Below are positions 26,795 through 36,498 of a DNA stretch of 53,707 nt, in pieces. The DNA is taken from assembly GCA_913031035.1 (NCBI GenBank), contig CAJWGN010000008.1, positions 1-53,707 of the forward strand. Reading direction: 5' to 3'. Within the stretch, counting starts at the first letter, position 1. The number at the start of each line of letters is the position of its first letter. This DNA comes from an uncultured Gammaproteobacteria bacterium. Lineage in GTDB: Bacteria; Pseudomonadota; Gammaproteobacteria; Pseudomonadales; Pseudohongiellaceae. A program made the translations under genes and the position numbers. Under the pieces are notes generated by a model. It was not told where the DNA came from. It did not search any database and was given only the letters and a program-made list of their open reading frames with translations.

Positions 26795-29011
26795 GTGAAA
26801 GTTTCCAGAAGACGATTTATTTTATCCAGCGCCTTGGTCGGCGGCGGAGTATTAATAGGGTACTCAGCGACACGCCCTAGCAAGCATCGGCTAGCCAACA
26901 ATGAGCTCGCCAAAGGGGGTGAGCACTATGTCACTTCATTTTTGAAAATCGACCCAGACAACCAAGTGACAATCTATGTGCCTCATGCCGAAATGGGACA
27001 GGGCGTTCACACCTCTTTGGCTATGATGGCCGCCGATGAAATGGACGCTGATTGGGAGAAGGTCCGTATCGAGCAAGCTCCTGCTATAGACTTATTCGCT
27101 AACGGCGATTTGATTAAGGGTTTTGCCGGCGAAGCAGGCGTTCCAAGCTTTTTGATGGGCTTGGTGAATGTCAGTGCCACCAAGATTGCTGAAATCGGCA
27201 ATCTGCAGATTACTGGCGGCAGCTCATCGGTACGTTTTACTGGTGATACAGCCATGCGAACCGCAGGGGCGGCTGCCCGTCAAATGCTTATCGAATGTGC
27301 TGCTCAGCGCTGGAATGTTCCTGCTGACGAATGTACAGCATCTTTGAGTTACGTTATGCACAGCGGTAGTGAGCAATCACTAACCTACGGCGAACTTGCC
27401 TCTGATGCAGCGTTATTAGAACCGACTACAGAGCCAACTTTAAAAGACCGCTCTCAATTTAATATTATGGGCAAAGCAATTTCTCGTAATGACATTCCAG
27501 CAAAGGTGGATGGTACTGCACCTTACGGGTTGGACTATCATTCTGACGATATGCTTTATGCAGCCATCCGCATGGCGCCGGTATTTGGCACTAAATTGGT
27601 GTCGGTAGACGCCAGCGCGGCACTGTCTCGCCGTGGCGTTAAACGAGTTGTTGAATTAGAAGATTCGGTGGCGGTAGTGGCAAATAGCTATTGGCGCGCC
27701 AAGGAGGCTCTCAAATTGGTTAAAACTGAATTTGAGACGTCCGAAAATGATTCTATCTCCAGCGCAGATATCGCCGCCCGATTTGATGCTGAACTTGCCA
27801 GCAGCAATGGCAGCAAAGATTTTGAACAGGGCGATACCGATGACGCCATTGCCGGTGCTGCAGATACCATTGAGGCCAGCTATCGTGTGCCTTACCTTTC
27901 TCACGCTCCAATGGAGCCGATGAACTGCACGGTTCACTTCCATGATGGAAAAGCAGATTTGTGGACAAGCACGCAAGATGCATTAGGGATACGAGGCCGG
28001 GTCGCCAAAATCGGAGGTCTCGATGAAAACGATGTTACTCACCATTTTAGCTATGTCGGCGGTGGGTTTGGAAGACGACTGCCATTTACGTGGAACGTAA
28101 TTGACCATGCAACTTTGATTGCAAAAGAATTTGATGTGCCAGTAAAAACAGTACTGAGCCGTGAAGATGACATGCAGCAAGATTACTATCGCCCTGCTGT
28201 TCACAGTAATTTCAAAGCCGGTTTTGACAGCTATGGAAATATTGCAGCTTGGCACAATCGGTTTACCGGCCCAATTCAAGTTGCTGGCGCCGCGTTTATT
28301 CCTTACGACATAAAGAACCAATCTATTCGCGTAGTGGATGGCGAAACTCATGTGCCCATCGCCGCCTGGCGCAGTGTGGATCATTCTCAGCAGACCTTCT
28401 TCACCGAATCCTTTGTTGATGAAATTGCCCATCGAACAGGAATAAACCCTTATCAATTCCGCATGAACCTTCTGCTACGTCACCCTCGCCACCGCAAGGT
28501 ATTAGAGGTGGCTGCGGAAGCGGCAGGATATGGACAAAACCTGCCCGAGGGACATGCGCTAGGTCTTGCCGTGCAAGAGAGCTTTGGCAGCATTTGCGCA
28601 GAGGTCGCCGAAGTTTCTATTGGCGACGATGGTCAGCCCATTGTTCATAAAGTCACTGCCGCCATTGACTGCGGCTGGGCGGTAAATCCCGATACTGTGG
28701 AGGCACAAGTCGAGAGTGGAATTATTTTTGGACTGACCGCTGCACTTTATGGGGAAATCACTATCGAAAATGGGCGAGTGGCACAAAACAACTTCCCAGA
28801 TTACGAAATGGTGCGCATGGCAGATGTGCCAGAGATCGAAGTACATATTGTCGAGTCTGGAGAAGCTCTGGGTGGCCTTGGTGAGCCAGCAACACCACCA
28901 ATCGCTGCAGCTGTCACTAATGGCTTGTACATATTGACCGGTAAGAGAGTGAGAGATTTGCCGATTCGCAAGCATGATTTTTCAAAGCCTGCATCACTAG
29001 CTGCGGTTTAA
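26795..29011 (+). CDS. iorB: Molybdopterin-binding subunit of isoquinoline 1-oxidoreductase-type hydroxylase (TAT-exported)
   Basis: A 738-residue catalytic subunit binding Mo with a cytosine dinucleotide-type molybdopterin in this family. The start is GTG at 26795 behind AAAGGAG. A twin-arginine signal, SRRRFILSSALVGGGVL, implies folded export to the periplasm with its small subunit. Conserved blocks include GQGVHTSLAMMAADEM, YVGGGFGRRLPFTWN and the late GLGEP with the probable catalytic Glu697. No XdhC-type maturation factor or cytochrome c subunit is adjacent. Substrate could be an N-heterocycle or an aldehyde. A terminator follows. Confidence 0.95.
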   Translation: MKVSRRRFILSSALVGGGVLIGYSATRPSKHRLANNELAKGGEHYVTSFLKIDPDNQVTIYVPHAEMGQGVHTSLAMMAADEMDADWEKVRIEQAPAIDLFANGDLIKGFAGEAGVPSFLMGLVNVSATKIAEIGNLQITGGSSSVRFTGDTAMRTAGAAARQMLIECAAQRWNVPADECTASLSYVMHSGSEQSLTYGELASDAALLEPTTEPTLKDRSQFNIMGKAISRNDIPAKVDGTAPYGLDYHSDDMLYAAIRMAPVFGTKLVSVDASAALSRRGVKRVVELEDSVAVVANSYWRAKEALKLVKTEFETSENDSISSADIAARFDAELASSNGSKDFEQGDTDDAIAGAADTIEASYRVPYLSHAPMEPMNCTVHFHDGKADLWTSTQDALGIRGRVAKIGGLDENDVTHHFSYVGGGFGRRLPFTWNVIDHATLIAKEFDVPVKTVLSREDDMQQDYYRPAVHSNFKAGFDSYGNIAAWHNRFTGPIQVAGAAFIPYDIKNQSIRVVDGETHVPIAAWRSVDHSQQTFFTESFVDEIAHRTGINPYQFRMNLLLRHPRHRKVLEVAAEAAGYGQNLPEGHALGLAVQESFGSICAEVAEVSIGDDGQPIVHKVTAAIDCGWAVNPDTVEAQVESGIIFGLTAALYGEITIENGRVAQNNFPDYEMVRMADVPEIEVHIVESGEALGGLGEPATPPIAAAVTNGLYILTGKRVRDLPIRKHDFSKPASLAAV

Positions 29012-29074
29012 CTTGGTTAGCTTGGCGACGAAAAGCCGGTGTAACACTGGCGTGATATAACCGGCGCTTAACTT

Positions 29075-29103
29075 AAAAGGGAGAACAATGTTCTTCCTTT
29101 TTT
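29075..29103 (+). terminator. Intrinsic terminator after iorB
   Basis: AAAAGGGAGAA pairs with TTCTTCCTTTT (one G-T wobble) around CAATG, followed by six T on the plus strand, about 65 bp past the iorB stop. Confidence 0.85.
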
Positions 29104-29466
29104 GTCTACGATTGTCATTTTCGATAGCGTTAGGTTTTCATTAACCAGCCTCGCTAAAAGTTAAATTTCGGGGTCGCAATCACCTTTACGTCTGTGCCTT
29201 GCTGGATTATCTTTACTGAATCGTCTTGGGTGCATTGCGTTTAGTCCATTGCCTTTATTTTCACCCCAACCCGACATCACTGCCGATTTACCTACTGCAC
29301 GGGGACTCTTGCCGGGGAAGAGTAGGTCAGTTATCTTTTGCTATTGTTGAGATGGCCCCATCAGAGTCATTGCCTCGAGACTTATTTGAATGCATGAATG
29401 GATGACTAAACTACCACTTCCCGGAGAAGACCTCCTGAACCGGTCCTATTCAGGCATTAAAATGTC
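29104..29466. other. Intergenic region, nothing clear
   Basis: About 360 bp between the terminator and the large lipoprotein gene. I see a 7-bp inverted repeat (ACCTACT / AGTAGGT, about 29290-29328) with GGGGA repeats inside. No recognisable gene or pseudogene. Confidence 0.4.
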
Positions 29467-30930
29467 ATGAACAAAGTGAAATTTCAGCGTTTAATTATTT
29501 TCATCTGGCTGTCATCAGCACTGGTTGCTTGCCAAAGCTCTGAACGCTCTATTAATAGAGATAATTTGGAAACTGCCAGTGCCGAGATTCTTGGCTGCAT
29601 AGCGATGGCTGATCAATTTCGAAAAAAAGCAGACTCTGAAGACGTCCGCAACGCCAGTGCGCTAGCTTTAGCGTCTATGCCAATGTTCCATTCAAATCGC
29701 TTTCTTGACCTGTTGGCCAAGGAAGCTGAAACTGAGTCACAAACACGGCATTGGTTTAGGCAGTCTGCAGCTTTAGCTGCAGCGGTGCGTGACTCCGAAA
29801 ACCAAAATTTGGAACATCCCTGGCCAGATTCTCGCCTTGAAAGACTCAACCTCTGTGCCGAAAATTTCGCCACCCATGACATGCACATTAACTCTCGCCG
29901 GCGAATGCTTCAGCAATTGCCATTAATTTCTGATCATTACAGCTCGCTTCCACAATGGCTGGGATTCAACTGGCTTTTGCGCCCGATATTCAAATCACGG
30001 ATCAAACGACTGCACGAAGAAGAGAAGCGCTTGTTCAATCAAATAAGACCTTTTGACGAGTCTTTCAGCTATAAGCCTAAGGAGATGAGTTACCAAAAGG
30101 ATAGTGAGATAGCCCAGTGGTTTAACGACGCTTATGATGCCAGCCCGCTTAAAACGCCTATGCTTACAGATACCCAGCTAGGCAGTTTGTTCGCATTACA
30201 CAGACCTAGATTTACCATTGAGTTTAAGGATGACAATGACCTTATCGGACAGCCTGTATGGCAAGGTAAAGAAGTAGCCATCAATTTTGACAAGCCAACG
30301 GTTTACACCTTGCACTCACTCACACGTTTCGGAACTAGCAATTTATTACAGCTAAATTATGTGGTTTGGTTCTCAGAGCGTAAACCGGCCACTTGGCTTG
30401 ACCTCTATGCAGGCAATATTGACAGCTTAATTTGGCGAGTAACCTTAGACGAGCAAGGCAAAGTTTTGCTCTATGACAGCATTCACAGCTGTGGCTGCTA
30501 TCACAAATACTTTATAGCCGCTGATGGGATTGCCACAAGAAAGCCGGCTCTGTCAGAAGAGCCCGCTAATATTTTCACACTTGCTAATATCGACACCAAG
30601 GCTGGCGTTCATGTTCGACTTACGGCCAATGAGCACTATGTGGTCGGGGTTAACAATGCCGAGTTAGCTAACGCCAAACCTTACTCGACAGCCAGCTATA
30701 GCGAGCTCTCGAACCTAAACTATCAAGGCCGCAGTAAAAGCTTGTTTTCACCTTCCGGCATTATTAGCGATAGTAAGCGGATAGAGCGCTTTACGCTTTG
30801 GCCTACCGGAATCGATTCGGTAGGGGCTATGCGTCAATGGGGGTCCCATGCAACCGGGTTTGTTGAGCAGCAGCACTTTGATGATGCCACATTACTGGAC
30901 CAGTATTTTTTAAGACTAAATTCACGCTGA
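29467..30930 (+). CDS. Large conserved lipoprotein of unknown function
   Basis: A 487-residue predicted lipoprotein (signal ends in the lipobox LVAC, Cys22). The N-terminal half is helical with many Arg/Glu residues; the C-terminal half (about 240-480) looks strand-rich and contains LLQLNYVVWFSERKPAT, DLYAGNIDSLIWRVTLD and YDSIHSCGCYHKYF. I recall this C-terminal block in uncharacterised gammaproteobacterial lipoproteins, but no function is known to me. The CGCYH cluster could bind metal (inference). ATG start; followed 87 bp later by nnrU. Confidence 0.85.
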   Translation: MNKVKFQRLIIFIWLSSALVACQSSERSINRDNLETASAEILGCIAMADQFRKKADSEDVRNASALALASMPMFHSNRFLDLLAKEAETESQTRHWFRQSAALAAAVRDSENQNLEHPWPDSRLERLNLCAENFATHDMHINSRRRMLQQLPLISDHYSSLPQWLGFNWLLRPIFKSRIKRLHEEEKRLFNQIRPFDESFSYKPKEMSYQKDSEIAQWFNDAYDASPLKTPMLTDTQLGSLFALHRPRFTIEFKDDNDLIGQPVWQGKEVAINFDKPTVYTLHSLTRFGTSNLLQLNYVVWFSERKPATWLDLYAGNIDSLIWRVTLDEQGKVLLYDSIHSCGCYHKYFIAADGIATRKPALSEEPANIFTLANIDTKAGVHVRLTANEHYVVGVNNAELANAKPYSTASYSELSNLNYQGRSKSLFSPSGIISDSKRIERFTLWPTGIDSVGAMRQWGSHATGFVEQQHFDDATLLDQYFLRLNSR

Positions 30931-31017
30931 TAAACAGCACGGAGTTTACCTTCACACTTCGCTTCTTATCCCTACTTTGCGTTAAAATGCGGTTTTATTA
31001 CAGTTGCGACAATCAAT

Positions 31018-31584
31018 ATGTTTGGTTTACTACTAGGCTTGCTCCTTTTTATCGGCCTGCATCTTACTCGAGAATTTGGTCTGCGGCCTCTTTTAATAGA
31101 GCGTTGCGGATCTGAAAATGCTTATAAGGGTGCCTATAGCCTCCTGGCAATGCTTGGCCTGGCCTTTATTATTTGGGGCAAGGCCACCGCACCATTCATT
31201 ATGCTATGGCAGCCAAAATTTGAACTGCGCTCTGTTAGCCATATGCTCATGATCCCCGCTGTCATTTTAGTTATCGCAGGCAACATACCAATGTCCTATA
31301 CCAGACACCACCTGCGTAATCCTATGTTAGCTGGCGTTACTCTTTGGGGACTTGCTCATCTTTGGTCTAACGGCGATTTAGCATCAGCACTCCTATTTGG
31401 CACAATGCTAATTTGGGCAGGATTTAAATTTTTGTACCTTGGACTTAAAAACACTTCGAGAATCGGCCAAAGCAGTCCCGCTGCTTTTTGGGACATAATT
31501 GCCCTATGCTCCGGTCTAATCATCTACGTCCTGACTAGCCGCTATCATGGACAGATGTTTGGTGTAGGACTGGATTTTGTTTAA
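31018..31584 (+). CDS. NnrU-family membrane protein
   Basis: A 188-residue inner-membrane protein of the NnrU family, with about five to six membrane segments. Family residues include GLHLTREFGLRP near the start and PMSYTRHHLRNPMLAGVTLWGLAHLWSNGD in the middle. NnrU was named from denitrifiers, but related proteins occur widely and resemble isomerases of steroid/carotenoid metabolism. No denitrification gene is nearby, so a nitrite/nitric-oxide role is not supported. ATG start. Confidence 0.92.
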   Translation: MFGLLLGLLLFIGLHLTREFGLRPLLIERCGSENAYKGAYSLLAMLGLAFIIWGKATAPFIMLWQPKFELRSVSHMLMIPAVILVIAGNIPMSYTRHHLRNPMLAGVTLWGLAHLWSNGDLASALLFGTMLIWAGFKFLYLGLKNTSRIGQSSPAAFWDIIALCSGLIIYVLTSRYHGQMFGVGLDFV

Positions 31585-31663
31585 CCAGCAGGCGCTTAAG
31601 AGCTGCGAAGCCTCTACTAGAGCTTTGCTTTCGAAAATTTAATTAACAGAGAGAGTCGCAGAC

Positions 31664-32056
31664 GTGCCAATTTTTAGAGTTTTAACAATTTGTATTTGCC
31701 TACTATTTTCATCTTCTATATTTGCTCAAGAAGATTCTCTAGCATGGGAAGGCGAATGGGCAGCCAATGGTACTTATTTTAAAATCGCGGTCGCAGTTGA
31801 GAACAACGTGTTAAAAGTCACTCAGATTGAATCGCTAGGGTTTGAGTGGACCAGCAAAGATGCCGTGATTGATGGCAATGTTGTAGAAGTTGAGGTGGAC
31901 TATGTAACCGGGGGTGTCAGTGGGATTATTAGAGCTGAATTGCTTGATGAATCTACTGGAGTATTATCTGTAAAATCCTGCACACCCGAGTTCATGGTGT
32001 CATGTGCATTGTCCAAAGGCAGGCAAGCATATTTCACTAAAGTCGCAGGCCAATAA
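31664..32056 (+). CDS. Small exported protein of unknown function
   Basis: A 130-residue protein starting with GTG at 31664 behind GAGAGAG. The first 22 residues form a signal peptide ending near SIFAQ. The remainder (LAWEGEWAANGTYFKIAVAV, then alternating strands) resembles a small beta-domain and contains two Cys (in SVKSCTPEFMVSCALS) that could pair. I do not recognise the family. It is convergent with the ClpP paralogue. Confidence 0.75.
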   Translation: MPIFRVLTICICLLFSSSIFAQEDSLAWEGEWAANGTYFKIAVAVENNVLKVTQIESLGFEWTSKDAVIDGNVVEVEVDYVTGGVSGIIRAELLDESTGVLSVKSCTPEFMVSCALSKGRQAYFTKVAGQ

Positions 32057-32084
32057 AAATCGGCCTACGACTCTTTGAAATAAC

Positions 32085-32678
32085 TTAAATATCAGACATA
32101 GATTTAACGACCTTCGAGACAATACCGTATTCAATGGCCTCCTCTACAGTCATCCAGTAATCCTTGTCAGTATCTTCGGCAACTCTTTCAATAGGCTGGC
32201 CAGTTTCATCGGCAATCAATTTATTAATGCGGGCTCGCATTGCCACAATCTGCTCGGCCTGAATAGCAATATCAGTCGCGCGTCCCTGCGACCCACCGGA
32301 AGGTTGATGGACAAGGTAACGGGTATTCGGCAACGAAAAGCGGTTTTCTTTCTTGGCCGCCAAATAGATTGTAGTCGCCGCGCTAGCGACCCAACCAGTG
32401 CCAATCACTCGCACTACCGGCTTGATAAATTTAATCATGTCGTAAACCACGTCGCCCGACTCTACATGTCCCCCTGGGGAGCTGATGTAGATTGAAATTG
32501 GGTCATCGCTATCCGACGCTAGAGCAAGAAGGCGCTCGGTCGTGCTGCGAGCTAACTTGTCATTAATCTCACCGAAGATTGTAATTGAACGAGACTTAAA
32601 AAGTTTCTCATCCATAAACCCTGAATTTCCGGCTGCTTTGCCATCTTTGCTGTCTTTCTCTGGAAGATTGGTTTCCAT
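32085..32678 (-). CDS. clpP: ClpP-family serine protease, second-type paralogue
   Basis: A 197-residue ClpP peptidase. The catalytic triad is visible: Ser99 (GWVASAAT), His124 (LVHQPSGG) and Asp173 (DKDYWMT). The ring-contact helix and YISSPGGHVESGDVVYDMIKFI are normal. The sequence around the serine differs from the GMAASMGA of housekeeping ClpP, and there is no tig or clpX beside it, so this is probably a ClpP2-type paralogue. The 20-residue N-terminal extension before KLFKSRSITI is hydrophilic. Partner ATPase unknown. ATG start. Confidence 0.93.
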   Translation of the reverse strand: METNLPEKDSKDGKAAGNSGFMDEKLFKSRSITIFGEINDKLARSTTERLLALASDSDDPISIYISSPGGHVESGDVVYDMIKFIKPVVRVIGTGWVASAATTIYLAAKKENRFSLPNTRYLVHQPSGGSQGRATDIAIQAEQIVAMRARINKLIADETGQPIERVAEDTDKDYWMTVEEAIEYGIVSKVVKSMSDI

Positions 32679-32794
32679 TAACTACCTCTAAACTGATTGC
32701 TGAATTAAATTTATTTGTATTCTTACCAACTGAATTCTTACGCATTAAATCGTAACGTACTGAATCTGACTTGTAATTTCGAGCCTCGCCAAAT

Positions 32795-33196
32795 CTACTG
32801 GGTATTTTCTAGCTCGGCAGCACAACTACTTTGATTGACTCTCAAATAAGCGATGATTTTCCAAGGATCGTCCGCTTCTGAAAAATTGGAACCAAAACCA
32901 ACCATTCGAGTACCTTCTATACCGTTAACTATTGAGTCGAAGATTTCCTCGTCTGTCTCGCCATACTGCCATAAACAGTTAAACAAATTGGCGTCTTCAC
33001 CGAAATCAACGGCCAACAGCTCCGACGTCAGCCCATGGCAAAAGTCTGCGCAAGAACCAGCATAAATCGCCTGGCCTCTGATTAAGGCATTATCATCAGC
33101 CATAAAACCCTGCACCAACGTTGGTTCAGATTCCTCCGCCGGGCCATCACAGCCCAACAACATTCCAAGAAAAACAAAGCCTAGAAAAAATTTCAT
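32795..33196 (-). CDS. Lipoprotein cytochrome-like protein with CX3CH haem motif
   Basis: A 133-residue protein with a lipoprotein signal (lipobox LLGC, Cys16). It has class I cytochrome architecture: GQAIYAGSC as the first helix, then C-A-D-F-C-H (49-54), a possible distal Met98 in GTRMVGFG and a final helix PWKIIAYLRV. The usual motif is CXXCH; here three residues separate the cysteines, a rare variant. Two further cysteines (74, 125) could pair. ATG start; 36 bp after the MMPL/RND gene, so probably cotranscribed with it. Haem attachment is inferred. Confidence 0.85.
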   Translation of the reverse strand: MKFFLGFVFLGMLLGCDGPAEESEPTLVQGFMADDNALIRGQAIYAGSCADFCHGLTSELLAVDFGEDANLFNCLWQYGETDEEIFDSIVNGIEGTRMVGFGSNFSEADDPWKIIAYLRVNQSSCAAELENTQ

Positions 33197-33232
33197 TAAG
33201 CTCTCACAGAATCAGGCCATGTCAAACCACGC

Positions 33233-35704
33233 CTATACGTGTTCTTCACCTAACGGCTTAAACGTAATTAGCAGTTGTGGCAGAAGTGTCAACGAACCCA
33301 CCAAAGCCACTAACATGGCTAAACTTGTCAGTAATCCGAATATAATTGTAGGTATAAAATTGGACAAAGCCAATATCGAAAAGCCTGCAACAATTGTCAT
33401 TGAAGTGAAATACATGGCACGGCCGATGCTGTTATGGCAAAAGAACATCGTGTCACGGTAGTTACCGAATCGTGGAAACTCGCGCTTAAAGCGGTGCATG
33501 TAATGAATGGTATTGTCGACACCAATACCAACCGATATCGCAGCGATTGTTATCGTCATGATGTCTAAAGGTATGCCTAACCAGCCCATAATGCCAAGCA
33601 CAAATGCTGCCGCGATTGCATTAGGGATGATACAGATGATGGCGATTTTCAGTGATCTAAACAAAAGCAAAAACATCAACATGATGGCAAGCATCACCAC
33701 ACCCAAGGTCAAAATCTGGGATTCATACAAACTTTGCAATACGTTGTTGTACAACACTAATATGCCGGTCACGTTGACTTGTTCATCAGTGAACCCAAAC
33801 TCTCGCTCTATCCCTTTTTCGATTCTTTGCAGCAACTCATTTCGTTTCAGGTCTGGGTCCGATTCAATCACCCGAACATTGAAACGCAGCTGGTTCTCTT
33901 TGATTGAAACAAATGGCGTTAACACCGTGTCTTTAAGCGCATCAGGGATTCGCGAATACAGCACCGCCCAGAGTAAACCATCAATTGGATCGTAGCCGTT
34001 AAGCTTTTCCGCTAACTGGATAACCGCGCCAAAAGAAAGTACTTTACCAGTTTGAGGATCATTTTCGAGATACTCATGAATGGCTTTGACTTGATCCATT
34101 TTGGGGGCAGTAAACCAGTAAGCATCTGAGTCACTTGCGCCGCCAAAACCATCATCGAATCCATCGTCAAAACCGTCTCCAAAAGAATTGGCTTCCTCTG
34201 GAAGGTCGACTATTAAATCAAATGACAAGGTGCCACCTAACTTTTCATCGAGCAGTGACATGCCTTGGAATATTTCTGTTTTTTCTCGAAAGTAGTCGAT
34301 AAAACTGTTCTCAACTTGGAGACGCGCCAAGCCAATGACGCTTAATAAAAGGACCACTGCGTAAAGGTAAAGCACTTTGTCCTTGAGTTTGTCGGTAATC
34401 GTCGCTAGCGTCGAGGTCAAGTTCAAGCGCATGTCTGATGACAACTTGGTTTGATCGACAGGTAGCAGGGTCAAAATTGCAGGGAACAAAAAGAATACCA
34501 CTGTCAGCGCGGCTAGAACCCCCATAACCATCATCCAACCAAATGAGATGATGGGTGAGATGCCGCTGACGATAAGCGAACCGAAAGCAACGGCCGTGGT
34601 TAGCCCGGTATACAGACAAGGCTTAAACATACTCAGGACAGCGTGCTGCAGCAATTTTTCATGGCTGCTAAAATGGCGAGTCGCCCGCAGTTCCCGATAG
34701 CGAACGGTAAGATGAACCGTTAACGAAATCGTTATAATTAACAGAAGTGAAATGAAGTTGGAGGACACCACCGTCACTCGCCAATCCATCAAACCCAAAA
34801 CCCCGACCATCACCGTGCCGGCCACCGCGCAGCAAACCAATGGCAGCGCTACCCAGCGTACTTTCCTGAAAATAAGACCAAGGGCAACAATAATAAAACC
34901 CAAAACGCCAAAGCTAAAGGAACTGAGATCATCTCGGACAAAGGTGACCAAATCGTCAGCGATCATCGGAGCTCCGCCGAGGAAGATCTGGGCATCACTG
35001 CGGTAGTTTACTAATATACTGCGAATCTGAGCGATAGCGTCGGTTTGTCGTTCGGAGGTAGTAATTGTGTATTGGGCATACTCGGCTTCTATGTCAGCCA
35101 GCACCTGTGATTCTTCGGCAGTAAGAGTACCGCCGGTCTCTTTGCTACGGAGTTCGGTTCGCTGATCCACCAGATCTCGACCCCGTTGATCGATTTCAAA
35201 GCTGACAAGCATGCCGGCGGTTTCGCCGTCAGGGCTTACCACCGCATTGCGAAATACTGGGCTGTTTACTAGCTCTTCACGGGCGACATCAAGATCAATC
35301 TCGGCATCATTCAGAGTTAAGTAATCTTCAGAAATACCAGTTAGTGGCGTATCGAGAAAAACAGGTACATTCAGAATACTGTCGACACCGCTTACTCGAT
35401 CAATTTTTAGCAATTCCTGGCGCAGACTTTCCATTCGCTCCAATGTAGGCCGGGAGAACAGCGTTGCATTCAGTGGCGTGTAGGCAATAATTACCGATTC
35501 ACTGATGCCGTAGATGGCGTTTATTTCACGAGAATATTCTAGATCCTTGTCACCTTCCAACATCAAAGAATCAGCAGAGGCGTCAAGGCGAAAGTACTGA
35601 ACGTAATAGCCAAATCCAGCGGCGGTAATTAGGACCAACGCAATGACTAACAATGGTCTACGAAAGACGAGCTCGATATAGAGGGCGGTTATCCTGGCAA
35701 GCAT
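33233..35704 (-). CDS. MMPL/RND-superfamily exporter
   Basis: An 823-residue transporter of the RND superfamily with two repeats: membrane segments near 12-32, a large outer loop, then clusters at about 240-390 and 640-820. The first half contains the sterol-sensing-like region (NFISLLLIITISLTVHLTVRY) and the second GIPLDIMTITIAAISVGIGVDNTIHYMHRF, the usual conserved pair. A low-complexity GFDDGFDDGFGG insert lies in the second outer loop. ATG at 35704 is chosen for AGGA six bases upstream; a GTG at 35734 would add 10 residues. Cargo, often lipids or hydrophobic compounds, is unknown. Confidence 0.92.
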   Translation of the reverse strand: MLARITALYIELVFRRPLLVIALVLITAAGFGYYVQYFRLDASADSLMLEGDKDLEYSREINAIYGISESVIIAYTPLNATLFSRPTLERMESLRQELLKIDRVSGVDSILNVPVFLDTPLTGISEDYLTLNDAEIDLDVAREELVNSPVFRNAVVSPDGETAGMLVSFEIDQRGRDLVDQRTELRSKETGGTLTAEESQVLADIEAEYAQYTITTSERQTDAIAQIRSILVNYRSDAQIFLGGAPMIADDLVTFVRDDLSSFSFGVLGFIIVALGLIFRKVRWVALPLVCCAVAGTVMVGVLGLMDWRVTVVSSNFISLLLIITISLTVHLTVRYRELRATRHFSSHEKLLQHAVLSMFKPCLYTGLTTAVAFGSLIVSGISPIISFGWMMVMGVLAALTVVFFLFPAILTLLPVDQTKLSSDMRLNLTSTLATITDKLKDKVLYLYAVVLLLSVIGLARLQVENSFIDYFREKTEIFQGMSLLDEKLGGTLSFDLIVDLPEEANSFGDGFDDGFDDGFGGASDSDAYWFTAPKMDQVKAIHEYLENDPQTGKVLSFGAVIQLAEKLNGYDPIDGLLWAVLYSRIPDALKDTVLTPFVSIKENQLRFNVRVIESDPDLKRNELLQRIEKGIEREFGFTDEQVNVTGILVLYNNVLQSLYESQILTLGVVMLAIMLMFLLLFRSLKIAIICIIPNAIAAAFVLGIMGWLGIPLDIMTITIAAISVGIGVDNTIHYMHRFKREFPRFGNYRDTMFFCHNSIGRAMYFTSMTIVAGFSILALSNFIPTIIFGLLTSLAMLVALVGSLTLLPQLLITFKPLGEEHV

Positions 35705-36498
35705 AAAAATCCTAATAACTTGTACGGCAGCCACAATAACTTACTCAAGTGACTTGGCACTAACGGTGTTGCGTTACTATACGCTGATCAGACTGACATT
35801 TCGATATTGGTATGACAGGGTTATTCAACCTTTCAACCTCCAAAAATTGAACTTATCTGTCAGTCAGCGGTTAGTGTAGAGCGCAACGTTCTTCTGGCAT
35901 TCCTTAATGATCATAAAGCCAAGTGACTAGATTCCTTGTTTGGGCAAAATAAGTTGTTCAAATATCCGCCACAATCTGCCGAAATATACAAAAACAGTTC
36001 CTATTTCTTAAGACTAGCCGGCTAAATAGACCACACAATTTACAACTTTAACCGTTGCAGTAATTAGTAACTGATGATTTGTCGTGTTTAATCCATTCTA
36101 AACCACTGTTTTATATAGCTATTACTCGAATCCAAAGGACCCAAGAAGCACAAAAATGGCATTTAAGGGCCAGTTCTATAGACTGCAACTTTCTGTGATT
36201 TTAAAGCGAGTCCTATGGGATAGCCGAAGCTTAGTTGCTACCATTAGAATCTGTTAGTTTAATAAAAAAGCTAGTCTGATCTGAGTCGATTTCAGTTAAA
36301 CGCCATAACATTGATTTATTAAACTTCCAGCGAGGACCTTATCAGAGTGCCAGCTCTAAAGTTGATCCTCCGGCCTGAGCCTGCGACCCTGTGCCGCAGC
36401 AAATGGCATTGAATTACAACACAAAAGCCTTATATTAACGTTATCAGTTTTGTGCACATCCAGTGACCAAGGCATAGGCCTAGAAAGGAGCAGTTAAG
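35705..36498. other. Gene-free region, 0.8 kb
   Basis: A/T-rich stretch between divergent genes. It should contain promoters for the MMPL/RND exporter and the redoxin. I found no open frame of family resemblance, no RNA gene and no convincing repeat. AAAGGAG at 36484-36490 serves the redoxin gene. Confidence 0.5.

Noticed and set aside
29288-29330. Inverted repeat ACCTACT / AGTAGGT as a possible terminator
   Set aside because: Arms of only seven bases, long loop and no T-run.
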